DNA from: Kordiimonas sediminis
Lineage (GTDB): Bacteria > Pseudomonadota > Alphaproteobacteria > Sphingomonadales > Kordiimonadaceae
DNA length: 64,000 nt
Assembly (NCBI RefSeq): GCF_014656395.1
Contig: NZ_BNCI01000001.1
Span: forward strand, 248,001-312,000
Direction of reading: 5' to 3'
The notes under the pieces were generated by a model. That model saw only the letters and a list, made by a program, of their open reading frames with translations. It made no database searches and had not been told where the DNA came from. Below, one piece after another: positions 17,932 through 27,416 of this stretch. A program made the position numbers and the translations under genes. How positions within the stretch are numbered: the first letter of the stretch is position 1; every line of letters begins with the position of its first letter.

Positions 17932-19020
17932 TTAGGCCGAGGCCAATTCCTTCACCCGACATCGCAGACGTTCCAGATCAGCCTTCAGGGGTGCGGCTTC
18001 GATTTTCATATCATCGGCGACTTTTAAAAGCCGGTGACGCCAATCGAACCGTTCAAGCGCGATGCGATGTAACCGCATATGCAATGACGGGTCAAGTGCA
18101 TCAAGTTCGGACCGCAGCACCGGTGCCAGTTCCTCAAGCGTAGCAGCGGGTGTTTCAATCAACCCTTCTTCTGGATACAGCTCTGCAAACTCCGGATCTT
18201 TCCAGGGCGGCATACCAAGAACCAGACACCCCGCAGCAAGCGCGTCTGTCCAACGGGCCGTCATATATTCCCGCGTAGCATGTGTATAAGTTGACGGCGC
18301 AAATACATTGTTATGAGCCACTGAAATTTTCGACCGGCAATAGGACTGCATCAGAGCTATATGCCTTTCCGAGGTTACAGACTGTCCATTCCCTTTCCCG
18401 GTTTTGCCTGGTGGAGGAGGCGGCATCTCCATCTGAAAGCCCCGATTAGAAAGTTGTTCCCGTGCCGTCTCTGCCTTACCCCAGCCCGCTGGCATACGCC
18501 CCAGGCATAAAAGATCTTTTTCCCTCTCACATGCTGCCGACCCAGTATCAAGCGCATCAGTTCCCCAGGGCAATACATCAACCGGACAGTCTGCCAAAGC
18601 GGAGAAATACGCACAGTCATCCCGTGAAGAAACGTAAATCTGATCAAAATTTCTAAAAACAGAATGCGGCATTTTGGAAGAATGCCAAAAACTATCAATG
18701 ATCCAGACTGCAACGTGTCCAAGTGAACTGCGCCAATCCGGGATATCCGCCAATAAAGCTACATCCCCAATAGAGCGGGCAATGATTAAAGCCGGCCTGC
18801 CGTCATCAATGCGCTTCCGTGACAATAAACTTCGCAGTTTACGGGTCTGTTTTAAAAGACGGATTGTAGGTTCTCGAGAAAGAAGCAATTCAGCATCCAG
18901 CATACGCGCTGATAATGTCGCCAAATGAACAATTGGGCCCCATCCCCCGGATAGAGGATCAGCAGCAATCACATAAGGAGAATATTTTTTAGTTCCACCC
19001 CCCAACTCAAGCCCTACCAT
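17932..19020 (-). CDS. Glycosyltransferase-like protein (GT-B / CgeB-like)
   Basis: 362 aa. The N-terminal half has DPLSGGWGPIVHLATLSARM, like the donor-side glycine loop of GT-B enzymes. The C-terminal half carries REYMTARWTDALAAGCLVLG, typical of the nucleotide-sugar site of glycosyltransferase family 1-like/CgeB-like proteins. A proline run (MPPPPPGKTGKG, around residue 220) forms a probable linker. No signal peptide. The frame continues upstream to a TTG at 19080 through AT-rich sequence without family character, so the ATG at 19020 is preferred, though its ribosome-binding site is weak. Sugar donor and acceptor are unknown. Confidence 0.7.
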   Translation of the reverse strand: MVGLELGGGTKKYSPYVIAADPLSGGWGPIVHLATLSARMLDAELLLSREPTIRLLKQTRKLRSLLSRKRIDDGRPALIIARSIGDVALLADIPDWRSSLGHVAVWIIDSFWHSSKMPHSVFRNFDQIYVSSRDDCAYFSALADCPVDVLPWGTDALDTGSAACEREKDLLCLGRMPAGWGKAETAREQLSNRGFQMEMPPPPPGKTGKGNGQSVTSERHIALMQSYCRSKISVAHNNVFAPSTYTHATREYMTARWTDALAAGCLVLGMPPWKDPEFAELYPEEGLIETPAATLEELAPVLRSELDALDPSLHMRLHRIALERFDWRHRLLKVADDMKIEAAPLKADLERLRCRVKELASA

Positions 19021-19156
19021 ATTTAATGCTTCAAAATAATAAATTGCAGTTAAACAAGCATATATAACTATTTTAGGCAAATCCTTACCAAAATATTAAC
19101 GATAAATATTCACAAAGCATACATGATATCAATGCTTTTGTGGCGGGCTTTTTGTT

Positions 19157-20299
19157 TTAGCCATCTTTCTCATATGGCCCAGCGGGCTCCAGACGTGATG
19201 ATGCCACAGGAAGAGCATCCCGCATCTGGCGCGCGCTATCCAAAAGGCAGGTCTCTGTCTTTGCCAGTGGGCCTGAGGTAAAGGCAGAAGACTGCATGCC
19301 TTCCTGTACCCGAATAATCAGCTCTGTATCCTCCCGGTTTACCTCACGATTTATCCGCCAGTTCAAATAGCGCGCAGCTTTCACCTCCCGGCGGTCATCC
19401 GGTAGTCCATAAGGTATCTCCCGTATCATGGTTTCTGTGGCACTGATTGGGATAAACTGCATGAAATCAACCTGCTCAGGATAGATGTCAAATGCAAGAG
19501 CTGGCCACATCCGGTAATAAAGCCAGTGATGTTTCTTACTGTCTGGCAAATGGTCCATGTCAGGCAAAATTTCCCGGTACATTCTGACACTAGGCCCTTG
19601 CCCCCGTATGGTTCGAACATCCCCCCACATTTTATGCAAGCCGCCAACAACTTCCAGTCCGTAGCTGTTACCCATCAAACTGGTCAGCCCCGGGTGTGCA
19701 ACAGGGATATGCAGTGCATCCACATAATTATCTGCCACCTGTTTCCAGTTTACTTGACGAGGCCGCATGGTTACCCGTCCAAGCGGCTGCAACTCTTCAA
19801 ACCGGTAGGGCGCAAGATCCTCTAACGCGGGGACAAATTGATCCGCTACACTGGGGCCGTCCCCTTTTATGCGAATGAAAATGAAACCAAGAAATAGCTC
19901 TACCTCTACCGGCACCAAACCAAGCCGCGTTTCATCAAGCCCGACAAATTGATCTTTATAAGGAACAGCCTTCAAACAGCCATCCAAGCCATAGCCCCAG
20001 GCATGGTACGGACATGTTATCCTGCCTTTGGTATTACCTGACGGGCCATCCAGCAACCGGGCAGCACGGTGCCTGCAGACATTATGATACCCACTAATAC
20101 TACCCTTATCATCCCGTATGACAAAGACATGCTCCCCCACAAAATCAAAGGTGAAATAGTCGCCAGCATTTGGGATATCTGACGTATGGCAAACCAGTTG
20201 CCAGTTTTTACGAAACAGTTCTTCTGCTTCCAGTTCGAAAAAATGCTGGCTGGTATATGTCCAGGCAGGCAGGCTTTCATACTTCAGAACATCATGCAT
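19157..20299 (-). CDS. Rieske non-heme iron oxygenase, alpha subunit
   Basis: 380-aa ring-hydroxylating-type oxygenase. The Rieske [2Fe-2S] site is CRH...CPYHAW with about 18 residues between the pairs. The mononuclear iron site is DNYVDALHIPVAH (D-x2-H-x4-H). Overall it resembles choline/glycine-betaine/stachydrine-type monooxygenases more than classical aromatic dioxygenases, which suggests N-demethylation as a possible reaction; that is inference. No reductase or beta subunit is adjacent. A GGAGGTAACA ribosome-binding site precedes the ATG. It starts two bases after the DDAH-like gene and is the last gene of the seven-gene operon. Confidence 0.88.
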   Translation of the reverse strand: MHDVLKYESLPAWTYTSQHFFELEAEELFRKNWQLVCHTSDIPNAGDYFTFDFVGEHVFVIRDDKGSISGYHNVCRHRAARLLDGPSGNTKGRITCPYHAWGYGLDGCLKAVPYKDQFVGLDETRLGLVPVEVELFLGFIFIRIKGDGPSVADQFVPALEDLAPYRFEELQPLGRVTMRPRQVNWKQVADNYVDALHIPVAHPGLTSLMGNSYGLEVVGGLHKMWGDVRTIRGQGPSVRMYREILPDMDHLPDSKKHHWLYYRMWPALAFDIYPEQVDFMQFIPISATETMIREIPYGLPDDRREVKAARYLNWRINREVNREDTELIIRVQEGMQSSAFTSGPLAKTETCLLDSARQMRDALPVASSRLEPAGPYEKDG

Positions 20300-20301
20300 T
20301 G

Positions 20302-21168
20302 TTACCTCCGCAGCAATGGACGCGTAAGACAGGTTGGACCGCCTTCGCCTTTCCTGCTGATTTCATCACCCTTATATATCATAACATCACAGCCCGCCGC
20401 TTCCAATCTGGCCTTCGTACGCGGCAATTCATCCAGCATAATTACCTTGCGCGGCGCAACAGCTAGGACATTACAGCCCATCGCAAGGAACTCATCATCT
20501 GGCACCTCAACAAAAAGGATGCCGCGATCCTGTAACCAGTCTGCAAACGCCTCTGTCAGCCAAGGCCTGTAAACCACAGCCAAGTCCTTATCCACAGGGG
20601 AGATAATAGACATCAAATGCAACACATCGTCGGGATGGTCCGGACTGGGCAGGTCAACCACATGCAGATCAACATCCTTGCCTAAAATATCAGCTAACTG
20701 TTTGATACCCTCATCATTCGTGCGGGGACCCCGCCCGACTGCTGCGGACCGTTCGTCAATCCAGATAAAATCACCACCTTCAAGCGTGCCGGGGGCCGTG
20801 ATTTCGCCTGCAACCTGATAGCCATGTTTCTGAAGTGCTTCGGCATTTATCCTTGCTTCCGGGCGGCGACTTTTGCGTCCCATATTACAAACAATCAAGC
20901 CCTTCGGCGATACCAGGAGGGCGTCCCGTACATAAATGCTATCCAGTGTCAGATCTTCATCCGCCGGAAGCGATAGTAACTTTACACCCTGATTGCGAAG
21001 CTGATAGCGAAGCGCAGCATGCTCCTTGATAGCCTCATCCAGCATTGGCCTGCTGTGAAAGCGCAAAACCTCCCAATCCCGGTCCAGTCGCGCTTCATCC
21101 TTGAAGCTATCCTGACCATTACGGACCGCCATAACCTCTATCTGACTATATTCGTTAAACTTACTCAT
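20302..21168 (-). CDS. Dimethylarginine dimethylaminohydrolase / amidinotransferase-family hydrolase
   Basis: 288-aa member of the guanidino-group-modifying enzyme superfamily. The catalytic residues are visible: Glu in LEGGDFIWI, His in DDVLHLMS and the nucleophile Cys in GGPTCLTRPLLR near the C-terminus. SIYVRDALL fits the substrate-binding Asp region. Members hydrolyse arginine or N-methylarginines to citrulline plus ammonia or methylamine. Which substrate applies here is undetermined. Its start overlaps the permease stop by eight bases (ATGAGTAA), so the two are translationally coupled. Confidence 0.85.
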   Translation of the reverse strand: MSKFNEYSQIEVMAVRNGQDSFKDEARLDRDWEVLRFHSRPMLDEAIKEHAALRYQLRNQGVKLLSLPADEDLTLDSIYVRDALLVSPKGLIVCNMGRKSRRPEARINAEALQKHGYQVAGEITAPGTLEGGDFIWIDERSAAVGRGPRTNDEGIKQLADILGKDVDLHVVDLPSPDHPDDVLHLMSIISPVDKDLAVVYRPWLTEAFADWLQDRGILFVEVPDDEFLAMGCNVLAVAPRKVIMLDELPRTKARLEAAGCDVMIYKGDEISRKGEGGPTCLTRPLLRR

Positions 21169-22474
21169 ACTGAACCTTACTTTTCTTTTTCACCAGGACA
21201 TACACTGGCATGGCCGACATCAGGAGCAGGAAACCATAAAAAACAGTTTCTTCCCCCGCTCCGTAAATTACCAAGAGGCTATAGAAAAATGCCAGCAAAG
21301 CAACCATACCGGCACGAAACCTTTTCCTGCTGCTTCCTTCTTCCTGCAAAAGCCTTAAATCTGCCACGGCTGCAAACGCCAAAGGGATTAAAGTCGTCAA
21401 CGTCGACAAAAGCGCCATAAACACGAAAGCATCAACCAGTCCCTTGGTGTAATTCATCGCGGCCAGAATACTGGCAAGAGTCGCAGATATCAGAAGGGCA
21501 TACACCGGCGTACCACGGCTGGAAAGCGCCCCGGCCTTTTTGGGAAACAACCCGTCCAGCGCCATCGCCCGCACAATCTGGCCCGAGAATAAAACCTGGG
21601 CATTTGTCGCGCCAAAAGTTGAAACAATTGCGCCCACGGCAATGATCGCAGCCCCTACAGGACCAAGCGCAATCAGGCCAGCATCCGCAAATGGCGAAGA
21701 TGACGCGGCAAGGTCTTCGGCGGGCATCAAGAGCATCACGCCGACAAAGGACACCAGATAAACACCGAGAACCGTCAATGTCCCGGCGATCAATATTTTA
21801 GGGATGGTTTTGTCCGGTCCTTCCATATCGTCGGCGGGAACCGTACCCCCCTCCAGACCGACAAACGCCCACATCAACAGTGTAACACTGGTTGCCAGAA
21901 CCGACACATAGGACCCACCACTAGGGTTGAAATCGGGCATATTATCTACCGATCCCATGCTAAACCCCATCACGGCGATCAACAACAAAGGTAAAATTTT
22001 CAGGATTGTCGTCAGAAGCTGTAACAAGCTTGCACCCTCAACCGACCACAAATTAAGGAAGGTCAATCCCCAAACAATCGCAAGGGTGGCGATCAGGCCA
22101 GCAAAAGGGTCGCTCGAAAGAACTGGTATGAAGAAACCAAGATACCCAACACACGCAATGGCAATGGCCGCCAACGCGGACCATAAGGATATCCAGTAGC
22201 CCCAGCCGACCCAGAATCCGATAAAATCACCGAACCCAGCACGTGCATACGCATAAGGCCCCCCAATTTTTGGAAGCCTGCTGGATAAATCAGCCAACAT
22301 TAATGAAAGTAATAGTGCGCCGATACCGCACAGTATCCAGCCCCCCATCCCAAGAAGGCCATACGGCGCCATAACAGAAGGCAGCATAAATATACCAGAC
22401 CCAATCGTGCCACCAACGACAAGGCCCCAGCCACCCCAAAACCCGATGGCCTTCTTAGCAGAAGAGTTTTCCAT
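21161..22474 (-). CDS. Amino-acid permease, APC superfamily
   Basis: 437-aa transporter with about 12 membrane segments. The N-terminal GGTIGSGIFMLPSVMAPYG contains the unwound TM1 GSGIF motif that binds the amino-acid carboxylate, as in the arginine/agmatine (AdiC), APA and cationic amino-acid groups. SRLPKIGGPYAYAR follows in the loop before TM3. Its coupling to the DDAH-like gene makes a cationic or modified amino acid a plausible substrate (inference). The ribosome-binding site is AGGGGGAG. Confidence 0.88.
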   Translation of the reverse strand: MENSSAKKAIGFWGGWGLVVGGTIGSGIFMLPSVMAPYGLLGMGGWILCGIGALLLSLMLADLSSRLPKIGGPYAYARAGFGDFIGFWVGWGYWISLWSALAAIAIACVGYLGFFIPVLSSDPFAGLIATLAIVWGLTFLNLWSVEGASLLQLLTTILKILPLLLIAVMGFSMGSVDNMPDFNPSGGSYVSVLATSVTLLMWAFVGLEGGTVPADDMEGPDKTIPKILIAGTLTVLGVYLVSFVGVMLLMPAEDLAASSSPFADAGLIALGPVGAAIIAVGAIVSTFGATNAQVLFSGQIVRAMALDGLFPKKAGALSSRGTPVYALLISATLASILAAMNYTKGLVDAFVFMALLSTLTTLIPLAFAAVADLRLLQEEGSSRKRFRAGMVALLAFFYSLLVIYGAGEETVFYGFLLLMSAMPVYVLVKKKSKVQYE

Positions 22475-22534
22475 AGCTCCCCCTTTCCCCGAAAAGGAGC
22501 CTAACGGGGAAATTAAGGGAGAGCAAGCAGTCTA

Positions 22535-23809
22535 TTAGGCGCCCATGGATCCAACTGGATCATCAAGGCTACCCGGTGGCGTTGTGAACCATTTCGGCCC
22601 CGTATCAGTCATATAGATACAGTCCTCCAGCCGCACGCCAAACTCACCAAAGATATAGATACCAGGCTCGTTAGAGAAACACATGCCCGTTGCCAGTTTT
22701 GTGGTTTCTCCGTGGACGAAATTCACACTTTCGTGGCCATCCATACCAATCCCGTGACCGGTACGGTGGCTTAGGCCCGGCGTCTTATAGCCCGGTCCGT
22801 ATCCCAAAGTTTCATAATAGGCGCGAACGGCATCATCAACCTGGCCCGCCGGGGTTCCAATTTGCGCCTTCTCAAAGGCAATCTGCTGGCCTTTACGTAC
22901 ATTGTTCCAGACCTCACGCTGGCGTTTGGACGGCTCCCCATACACAAAAGTCCGGGAAATATCAGACTGATACCCATGGACGTTACAGCCACAGTCCATC
23001 AGGACAATCTGCCCATCCTTGATTTCCTGCGGTTGCGAAGTGCCGTGCGGATAGGCACTGGCTTCACCAAACAAAGCCATATTCCAGATACCCTGTCCTC
23101 CAAGCGCAGCTTGCGCCGACCGCATCAGGTCGTTCACGTCTGCCGGGGTCATCCCTTTATCCAGCTTGTCCCAAACTTCTCCGTACGCACGCAGCGTGAT
23201 CTCGTTTGCTTTGCGCATCAAGGTCAATTCGTGGGCAGACTTAAACATCCGACACCCCAGCGTAATCGGTAAAGCAGACACGATAGAATGCCCAGGAGCA
23301 TCTTTTTTCAGACCATCGACGACAAAATACCGCACGGTATCTTCAAGCCCAAGTTTGCCGTCGACAATCCCTCGATCTTTTAGAATGGAGGCGACCTGTT
23401 TGAAGGGACTTTCATGCTCATGCCAGGGCCGCACATCGTCCCCGAAAGTCATGCTTTCCCGGACACTCGGTTCCTCGAAAAAAGGCGTGACGACACCAAT
23501 ATCCCCCTCACGCGGGATAACAACAGCAGTCAACCGCTCTGACCGCCACCAGCGTATGCCGGTGAAATAGAGCATTGCTGATCCGGGTTCCAGAAGAATG
23601 GCATCAATGCCCTGCTGCTGCATCAGTGCCTGCGCCCGCGCAACACGGGCCAGCCTTTCCTCTCTGCTAATCGGGGAAACATCACCGGTAATATCAGTCA
23701 GCGTATCCTGCTCTGACGCGCTTGCACTCGCCGCTGATATGCTGCCAACAGCGGCAGCCCCAAGAGCGCTACCGGCAAGTTTAAACAAATCCCGTTTATT
23801 CAGATTCAT
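22535..23809 (-). CDS. Exported M24-family metallopeptidase (Xaa-Pro peptidase-like)
   Basis: 424 aa. The N-terminus NLNKRDLFKLAGSALGAAAV resembles a Tat signal (KR instead of RR) with an AxA-like cleavage region, so a folded, metal-loaded protein may be exported. The pita-bread domain has the five metal ligands: the two Asp in MDCGCNVHGYQSDISRTF, His in HRTGHGIGMDGHE, Glu in CFSNEPGIY and Glu in GVRLEDCIY. It is likely an aminopeptidase P/prolidase-like enzyme or creatinase relative. The ATG at 23809 is preferred, since an ATG four codons upstream abuts the previous stop without a ribosome-binding site. Confidence 0.88.
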   Translation of the reverse strand: MNLNKRDLFKLAGSALGAAAVGSISAASASASEQDTLTDITGDVSPISREERLARVARAQALMQQQGIDAILLEPGSAMLYFTGIRWWRSERLTAVVIPREGDIGVVTPFFEEPSVRESMTFGDDVRPWHEHESPFKQVASILKDRGIVDGKLGLEDTVRYFVVDGLKKDAPGHSIVSALPITLGCRMFKSAHELTLMRKANEITLRAYGEVWDKLDKGMTPADVNDLMRSAQAALGGQGIWNMALFGEASAYPHGTSQPQEIKDGQIVLMDCGCNVHGYQSDISRTFVYGEPSKRQREVWNNVRKGQQIAFEKAQIGTPAGQVDDAVRAYYETLGYGPGYKTPGLSHRTGHGIGMDGHESVNFVHGETTKLATGMCFSNEPGIYIFGEFGVRLEDCIYMTDTGPKWFTTPPGSLDDPVGSMGA

Positions 23810-23821
23810 AAATGATCCCAT

Positions 23822-25102
23822 CTATTTTTTGTACACAACACCGTCTTTCATGACGAAAGACACTTTTTCAGTCAGCGTGATATCTTCAAGCGGATTGCCT
23901 TGCACCGCGACAATATCCGCAAAATTTCCTTCTTCGATGGATCCGAGGTCATCACTTTTCATCAAAGTCGCCGCATTAATGGTTGCCGCCTGCAAAGCCT
24001 GCATTTCTGTCATACCAAAACGGACCATACGCTCAAACTGTTCCGCATTACGACCATGTGGATAAATCGCCGCATCGGACCCAAAGACCATTTTGACACC
24101 TGCTTTTACAGCCGCAGAAAACCCGTCCCGCTGGATTTGTGCAATGGCAGCATCTTTTTGCAGATTTTCTTCGGGGACCCCATTCGCACGCCCCTGTGAC
24201 TGCGTATATTCAGTATTATAAATGTCCATTGAGAAATACGTGCCGTGCTTCTTAGCCAGTTTAATTGTTTCGTCATCCAGAATGCTGGCATGTTCAATGC
24301 TGTCAACACCGGCCAGAATAGCCGTTTTGATACCTTCGGTGCCGTGCGCATGTGCCGCAACCACAAGATCGCGGTGATGCCCTTCTTGGACAATCGACTT
24401 CATTTCTTCAAGCGTATATTGAATTGCCCCCACTTTGGTACCGCGGGAAAAGACGCCGCCCGTTGCACAGAATTTTACAGCATTGGCACCATATTTAATG
24501 TTCTCGCGGATCTTGGCTTTGATCTCCCAGGGGCCGTTGGCAACACCTTCGCTTTCAAACTTCATCTCTGGCGGATAAAAGTTATTATCGCAGTGCCCCC
24601 CTGTAACGCCCAGAGCAGGCCCAGTAGCCCAGATGCGCGGTCCGTCAAGTTGCCCGTCATTGATAGCATTACGAACATTAATAACTGAATAGCCAGACGC
24701 ACCCACATCCCGCACGGATGTAAAACCTGCCATCAAGGTGCGTTCTGCATTGGTTACGGCATTGATTGTTTGACGCGGAACAGAAAGCAGCATTTCCTCC
24801 AGGAACGGCACGCCTTCCATGGCAGACGATAGATGGACATGCATATCCATAAAGCCCGGCATAATAGTCTGACCATCAAGATTGATCGTCTCTGCCCCTT
24901 CCGGTGCAGACAAAGAACCTTTTGTGCCGACCTTTACAATCCGATTATCACGAATAAGCACTGCCGGATTATTGATCAACTTGCCATTAGCCGTATCAAT
25001 CATGGCATCCGCGGTCAGCAATATGTCACCCGCCAGTGCGCCGCTTGCAAGAAGGGTGGATGCAGCAAGTGTTGCCGCCAGTTTCGCGTGAAGTTTTTTC
25101 AT
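23822..25102 (-). CDS. Exported amidohydrolase, Xaa-Pro/Xaa-Arg dipeptidase-like (M38 superfamily)
   Basis: 426 aa with a signal peptide (LAATLAASTLLASGALAGD). Binuclear metal-site residues of the amidohydrolase superfamily are visible: HxH in GFMDMHVHLSS, the bridging Lys in GANAVKFCATGG, His in VVAAHAHGTEG, His in SIEHASILDD and Asp in MVFGSDAAIYPHG. This pattern matches the imidazolonepropionase-like group that contains characterised bacterial prolidases and Xaa-Arg/Lys dipeptidases, including Caulobacter members. A periplasmic dipeptidase is the best guess. The ribosome-binding site is AGAGAAGAGAG. 12 bases separate it from each neighbour. Confidence 0.88.
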   Translation of the reverse strand: MKKLHAKLAATLAASTLLASGALAGDILLTADAMIDTANGKLINNPAVLIRDNRIVKVGTKGSLSAPEGAETINLDGQTIMPGFMDMHVHLSSAMEGVPFLEEMLLSVPRQTINAVTNAERTLMAGFTSVRDVGASGYSVINVRNAINDGQLDGPRIWATGPALGVTGGHCDNNFYPPEMKFESEGVANGPWEIKAKIRENIKYGANAVKFCATGGVFSRGTKVGAIQYTLEEMKSIVQEGHHRDLVVAAHAHGTEGIKTAILAGVDSIEHASILDDETIKLAKKHGTYFSMDIYNTEYTQSQGRANGVPEENLQKDAAIAQIQRDGFSAAVKAGVKMVFGSDAAIYPHGRNAEQFERMVRFGMTEMQALQAATINAATLMKSDDLGSIEEGNFADIVAVQGNPLEDITLTEKVSFVMKDGVVYKK

Positions 25103-25114
25103 AATCTCTCTTCT

Positions 25115-25663
25115 CTATGCAGTTACAGACTGCTCAGCAGTCGCTTTTTCAAATTCTTCTGCGGCATGATGGAATTGGTACAAGGCCTTTTCCACATACA
25201 TCAACACTTCGTCAACATAGCCGTCCGTTGAAGCCGACCAAACCCGGTTGATATACCGCTCCCCCGCAGCAAAGCTGGACATGATATCCGCATAATGCTG
25301 CAACCCAAACAGATGCTTCATACTTTCCCGTGCATCTGCAAAACGCATCAGATCCTCGCGGAAGATTTTGTCAATCTCAAACCGCATATCATAGGTGGGA
25401 ACCTTGTCTTTCCTACCGTTCAGGTCTTCTAAATTCCGTACAATGTTACCCAGGCTTTCTTCCAGGTCCGTTCGGTGCTGGGTCAGCCTATCATCAGACC
25501 GGGCTGCCGCCCCTTCAAGCTTTTTCAGGAGCACAAGACCAATCACACCGGCTACCATCACCGGAATAAAGGCTTCCCAGGTCATACTATACTGATCCAG
25601 AGACGCCAGAAATGCCCCGCCAACAAAAGAGAGAACAACCAGCATGCGTGCAAAAAATATCAT
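25115..25663 (-). CDS. Membrane-anchored helical protein, unknown function
   Basis: 182 aa, not recognised. Two adjacent hydrophobic segments at about residues 1-22 and 30-47 are followed by a mainly helical, charged cytoplasmic or periplasmic domain with heptad character around residues 55-85. AAGGGAGACAGACA precedes the ATG. The gene is sandwiched between the OPT transporter (13 bases) and the dipeptidase (12 bases), so it is probably an accessory of that transporter/peptidase system. Confidence 0.75.
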   Translation of the reverse strand: MIFFARMLVVLSFVGGAFLASLDQYSMTWEAFIPVMVAGVIGLVLLKKLEGAAARSDDRLTQHRTDLEESLGNIVRNLEDLNGRKDKVPTYDMRFEIDKIFREDLMRFADARESMKHLFGLQHYADIMSSFAAGERYINRVWSASTDGYVDEVLMYVEKALYQFHHAAEEFEKATAEQSVTA

Positions 25664-25676
25664 TGTCTGTCTCCCT

Positions 25677-27416
25677 TTATGAATTGGCTATCAGATAAAC
25701 GGCAAAACCAACACCGACGAGCGCTTCCCCGACGATCAACCCTGCTGCGATTGGAATACCTTTATTGTCAGACCAGTTCTTCCCTTTTTTCCGGTCCGCA
25801 ATTTCGCGGGCCAGTGTCCCAAGCGAATAGGTCAGCACAATATTGAACGGCAGATAAAAGCCTAGACCGACCGTGATACCAAGGCCGCCCTGCATTGCCG
25901 ACAACAAACCGCCAAGCGCCGCGCCCGCCAGGTATTTTTCGACCGGTACATTACCGCCCAGAATACCATCGACCATGGACGCCAGAACCTTGCCTTGTGG
26001 TGCCGGTAATTTATCCGATCCCAGCACATAGGCATCGTGCAGAATATAAATAAGCCCGATAATCAGGATCGGCCCCAACCAAGCGCCAAAGAATTGGCCC
26101 ATCTGCTGCATCCGCGGTGTTGCACCAACCAGATACCCGGTTTTCAGATCAAGCATCAGATCGGTCGCCTGGCTCATGGCAACGCATGTCGCCGCCCCAA
26201 CAGTGATGGCCGCGACAATCGCCTGCGGCTTGTCCATACCGCCAAAGCTTTGTGTGATAATGATCAAAAGCGTTACCGCAACCAGTGTCATCCCGGAAAG
26301 CGGCGACCAATTGGTGCGACCAATGGCTTCGGACAGGATGATACCCGCCATCCATATCCACAGGGTACCCAGAACGCCCATCATGATACCGCGCGTCCAG
26401 CCAACCTGCTCAGCACTGGTAACAGCCATCATCATCAAAAGAAGGGTCGCCCCCGCAATCGCGAAATAGAGCATCTTGATCGGCAGTTCATCCCGGCTCA
26501 TGCTACTGCCGGAACTGGAGGCAGACTGCATTGACCGGACCGCACTGGTGATTAGCGGGAAGGCAAATAAAACCCCCACAACAGCACCGCCGATTAGCAT
26601 ACCAATACCCACTGGCTGGAACAGCAGTTGACGCAGCGCCCCGGGACTTGTGACCGTCATCCCTTCTGCGGTAACAGGCAAGAGCGAGGTCAGATCAAGC
26701 ATCGGTGCCAAAAACCAGTAACAGAGATAGCCGCCGATAATAAAGGCCAAGCCGCCCCGGCCAGCGATAAAGCCGACCCCTGCGGTCATTAACGACAAAT
26801 ACCAGACACCATTGAAATATTCCGGCATTCCTATCATCTCAAACAGTGGCAGATTATCATAGCCCGTCATCTGCGTGACCAGATGTACGGCCCCCGATAT
26901 CACCATCGCGCCCAATAAAAGCTTCGCCTTTTCAACACCAGCCCCCGGTGATTTCAGGATCGACGCCACTGCGACACCGCCCGGGTACGTCAGGCGTTCA
27001 TAATCAATCATCTGTTTACGAAGCGGGATGATAAAGGCAATCCCAAGGAAAGCCCCGGCAATGGCACCGAACGTCAGCACCACGGGATCAAAATCAGTCC
27101 CGTACCCAAGAATGAAGATGGCTGGCACCGAGAACATCATACCGGACGATGCACCATTCACCGCGCTGGCGACCGTTTGCGTGACATTGTTTTCCACGAT
27201 CGACCGGCGTTTCAGAATACCGCGCAGGATGCCAAAACCCAAAATAGCAGCCAATTCCGACCCTTCGATAGAAAACCCGAGTGTCAAAGAAGCATAGCCA
27301 ATTGACAATGCAATGATCGCCCCAAGGAAATATCCAACAACGACCGCATGCGGCGATAATTCCGGATATGGACCACGCACCAACGGCGCGGTTGATGATG
27401 ATACTGAATCTGACAA
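25677..27416 (-). CDS. OPT-family oligopeptide transporter
   Basis: 579-aa transporter with about 15 hydrophobic segments and OPT family features: LTLGFSIEGSELAAILGFG at the N-terminus, AYLGAFLGIAF-like helices, RLTYPGGVAVASIL, and GVGFIAGRGGLAFIIGGYL in mid-protein. Bacterial OPT proteins carry oligopeptides or metal-chelate ligands, driven by the proton gradient. Start: a TTG at 27414-27416 has an excellent ribosome-binding site (GAGGGGGGAAAC) at correct spacing, whereas in-frame ATG (27452) and GTG (27476) codons have none. First gene of the seven-gene operon; divergent from the MATE gene. Confidence 0.9.
   Translation of the reverse strand: MSDSVSSSTAPLVRGPYPELSPHAVVVGYFLGAIIALSIGYASLTLGFSIEGSELAAILGFGILRGILKRRSIVENNVTQTVASAVNGASSGMMFSVPAIFILGYGTDFDPVVLTFGAIAGAFLGIAFIIPLRKQMIDYERLTYPGGVAVASILKSPGAGVEKAKLLLGAMVISGAVHLVTQMTGYDNLPLFEMIGMPEYFNGVWYLSLMTAGVGFIAGRGGLAFIIGGYLCYWFLAPMLDLTSLLPVTAEGMTVTSPGALRQLLFQPVGIGMLIGGAVVGVLFAFPLITSAVRSMQSASSSGSSMSRDELPIKMLYFAIAGATLLLMMMAVTSAEQVGWTRGIMMGVLGTLWIWMAGIILSEAIGRTNWSPLSGMTLVAVTLLIIITQSFGGMDKPQAIVAAITVGAATCVAMSQATDLMLDLKTGYLVGATPRMQQMGQFFGAWLGPILIIGLIYILHDAYVLGSDKLPAPQGKVLASMVDGILGGNVPVEKYLAGAALGGLLSAMQGGLGITVGLGFYLPFNIVLTYSLGTLAREIADRKKGKNWSDNKGIPIAAGLIVGEALVGVGFAVYLIANS

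Noticed and set aside
19111-19142. Hairpin CACAAAGCAT / ATGCTTTTGTG between the Rieske and glycosyltransferase genes
   Set aside because: The T-run lies only on the plus-strand side, where no gene needs termination; on the operon strand no U-tract follows, so it is not called as a terminator.
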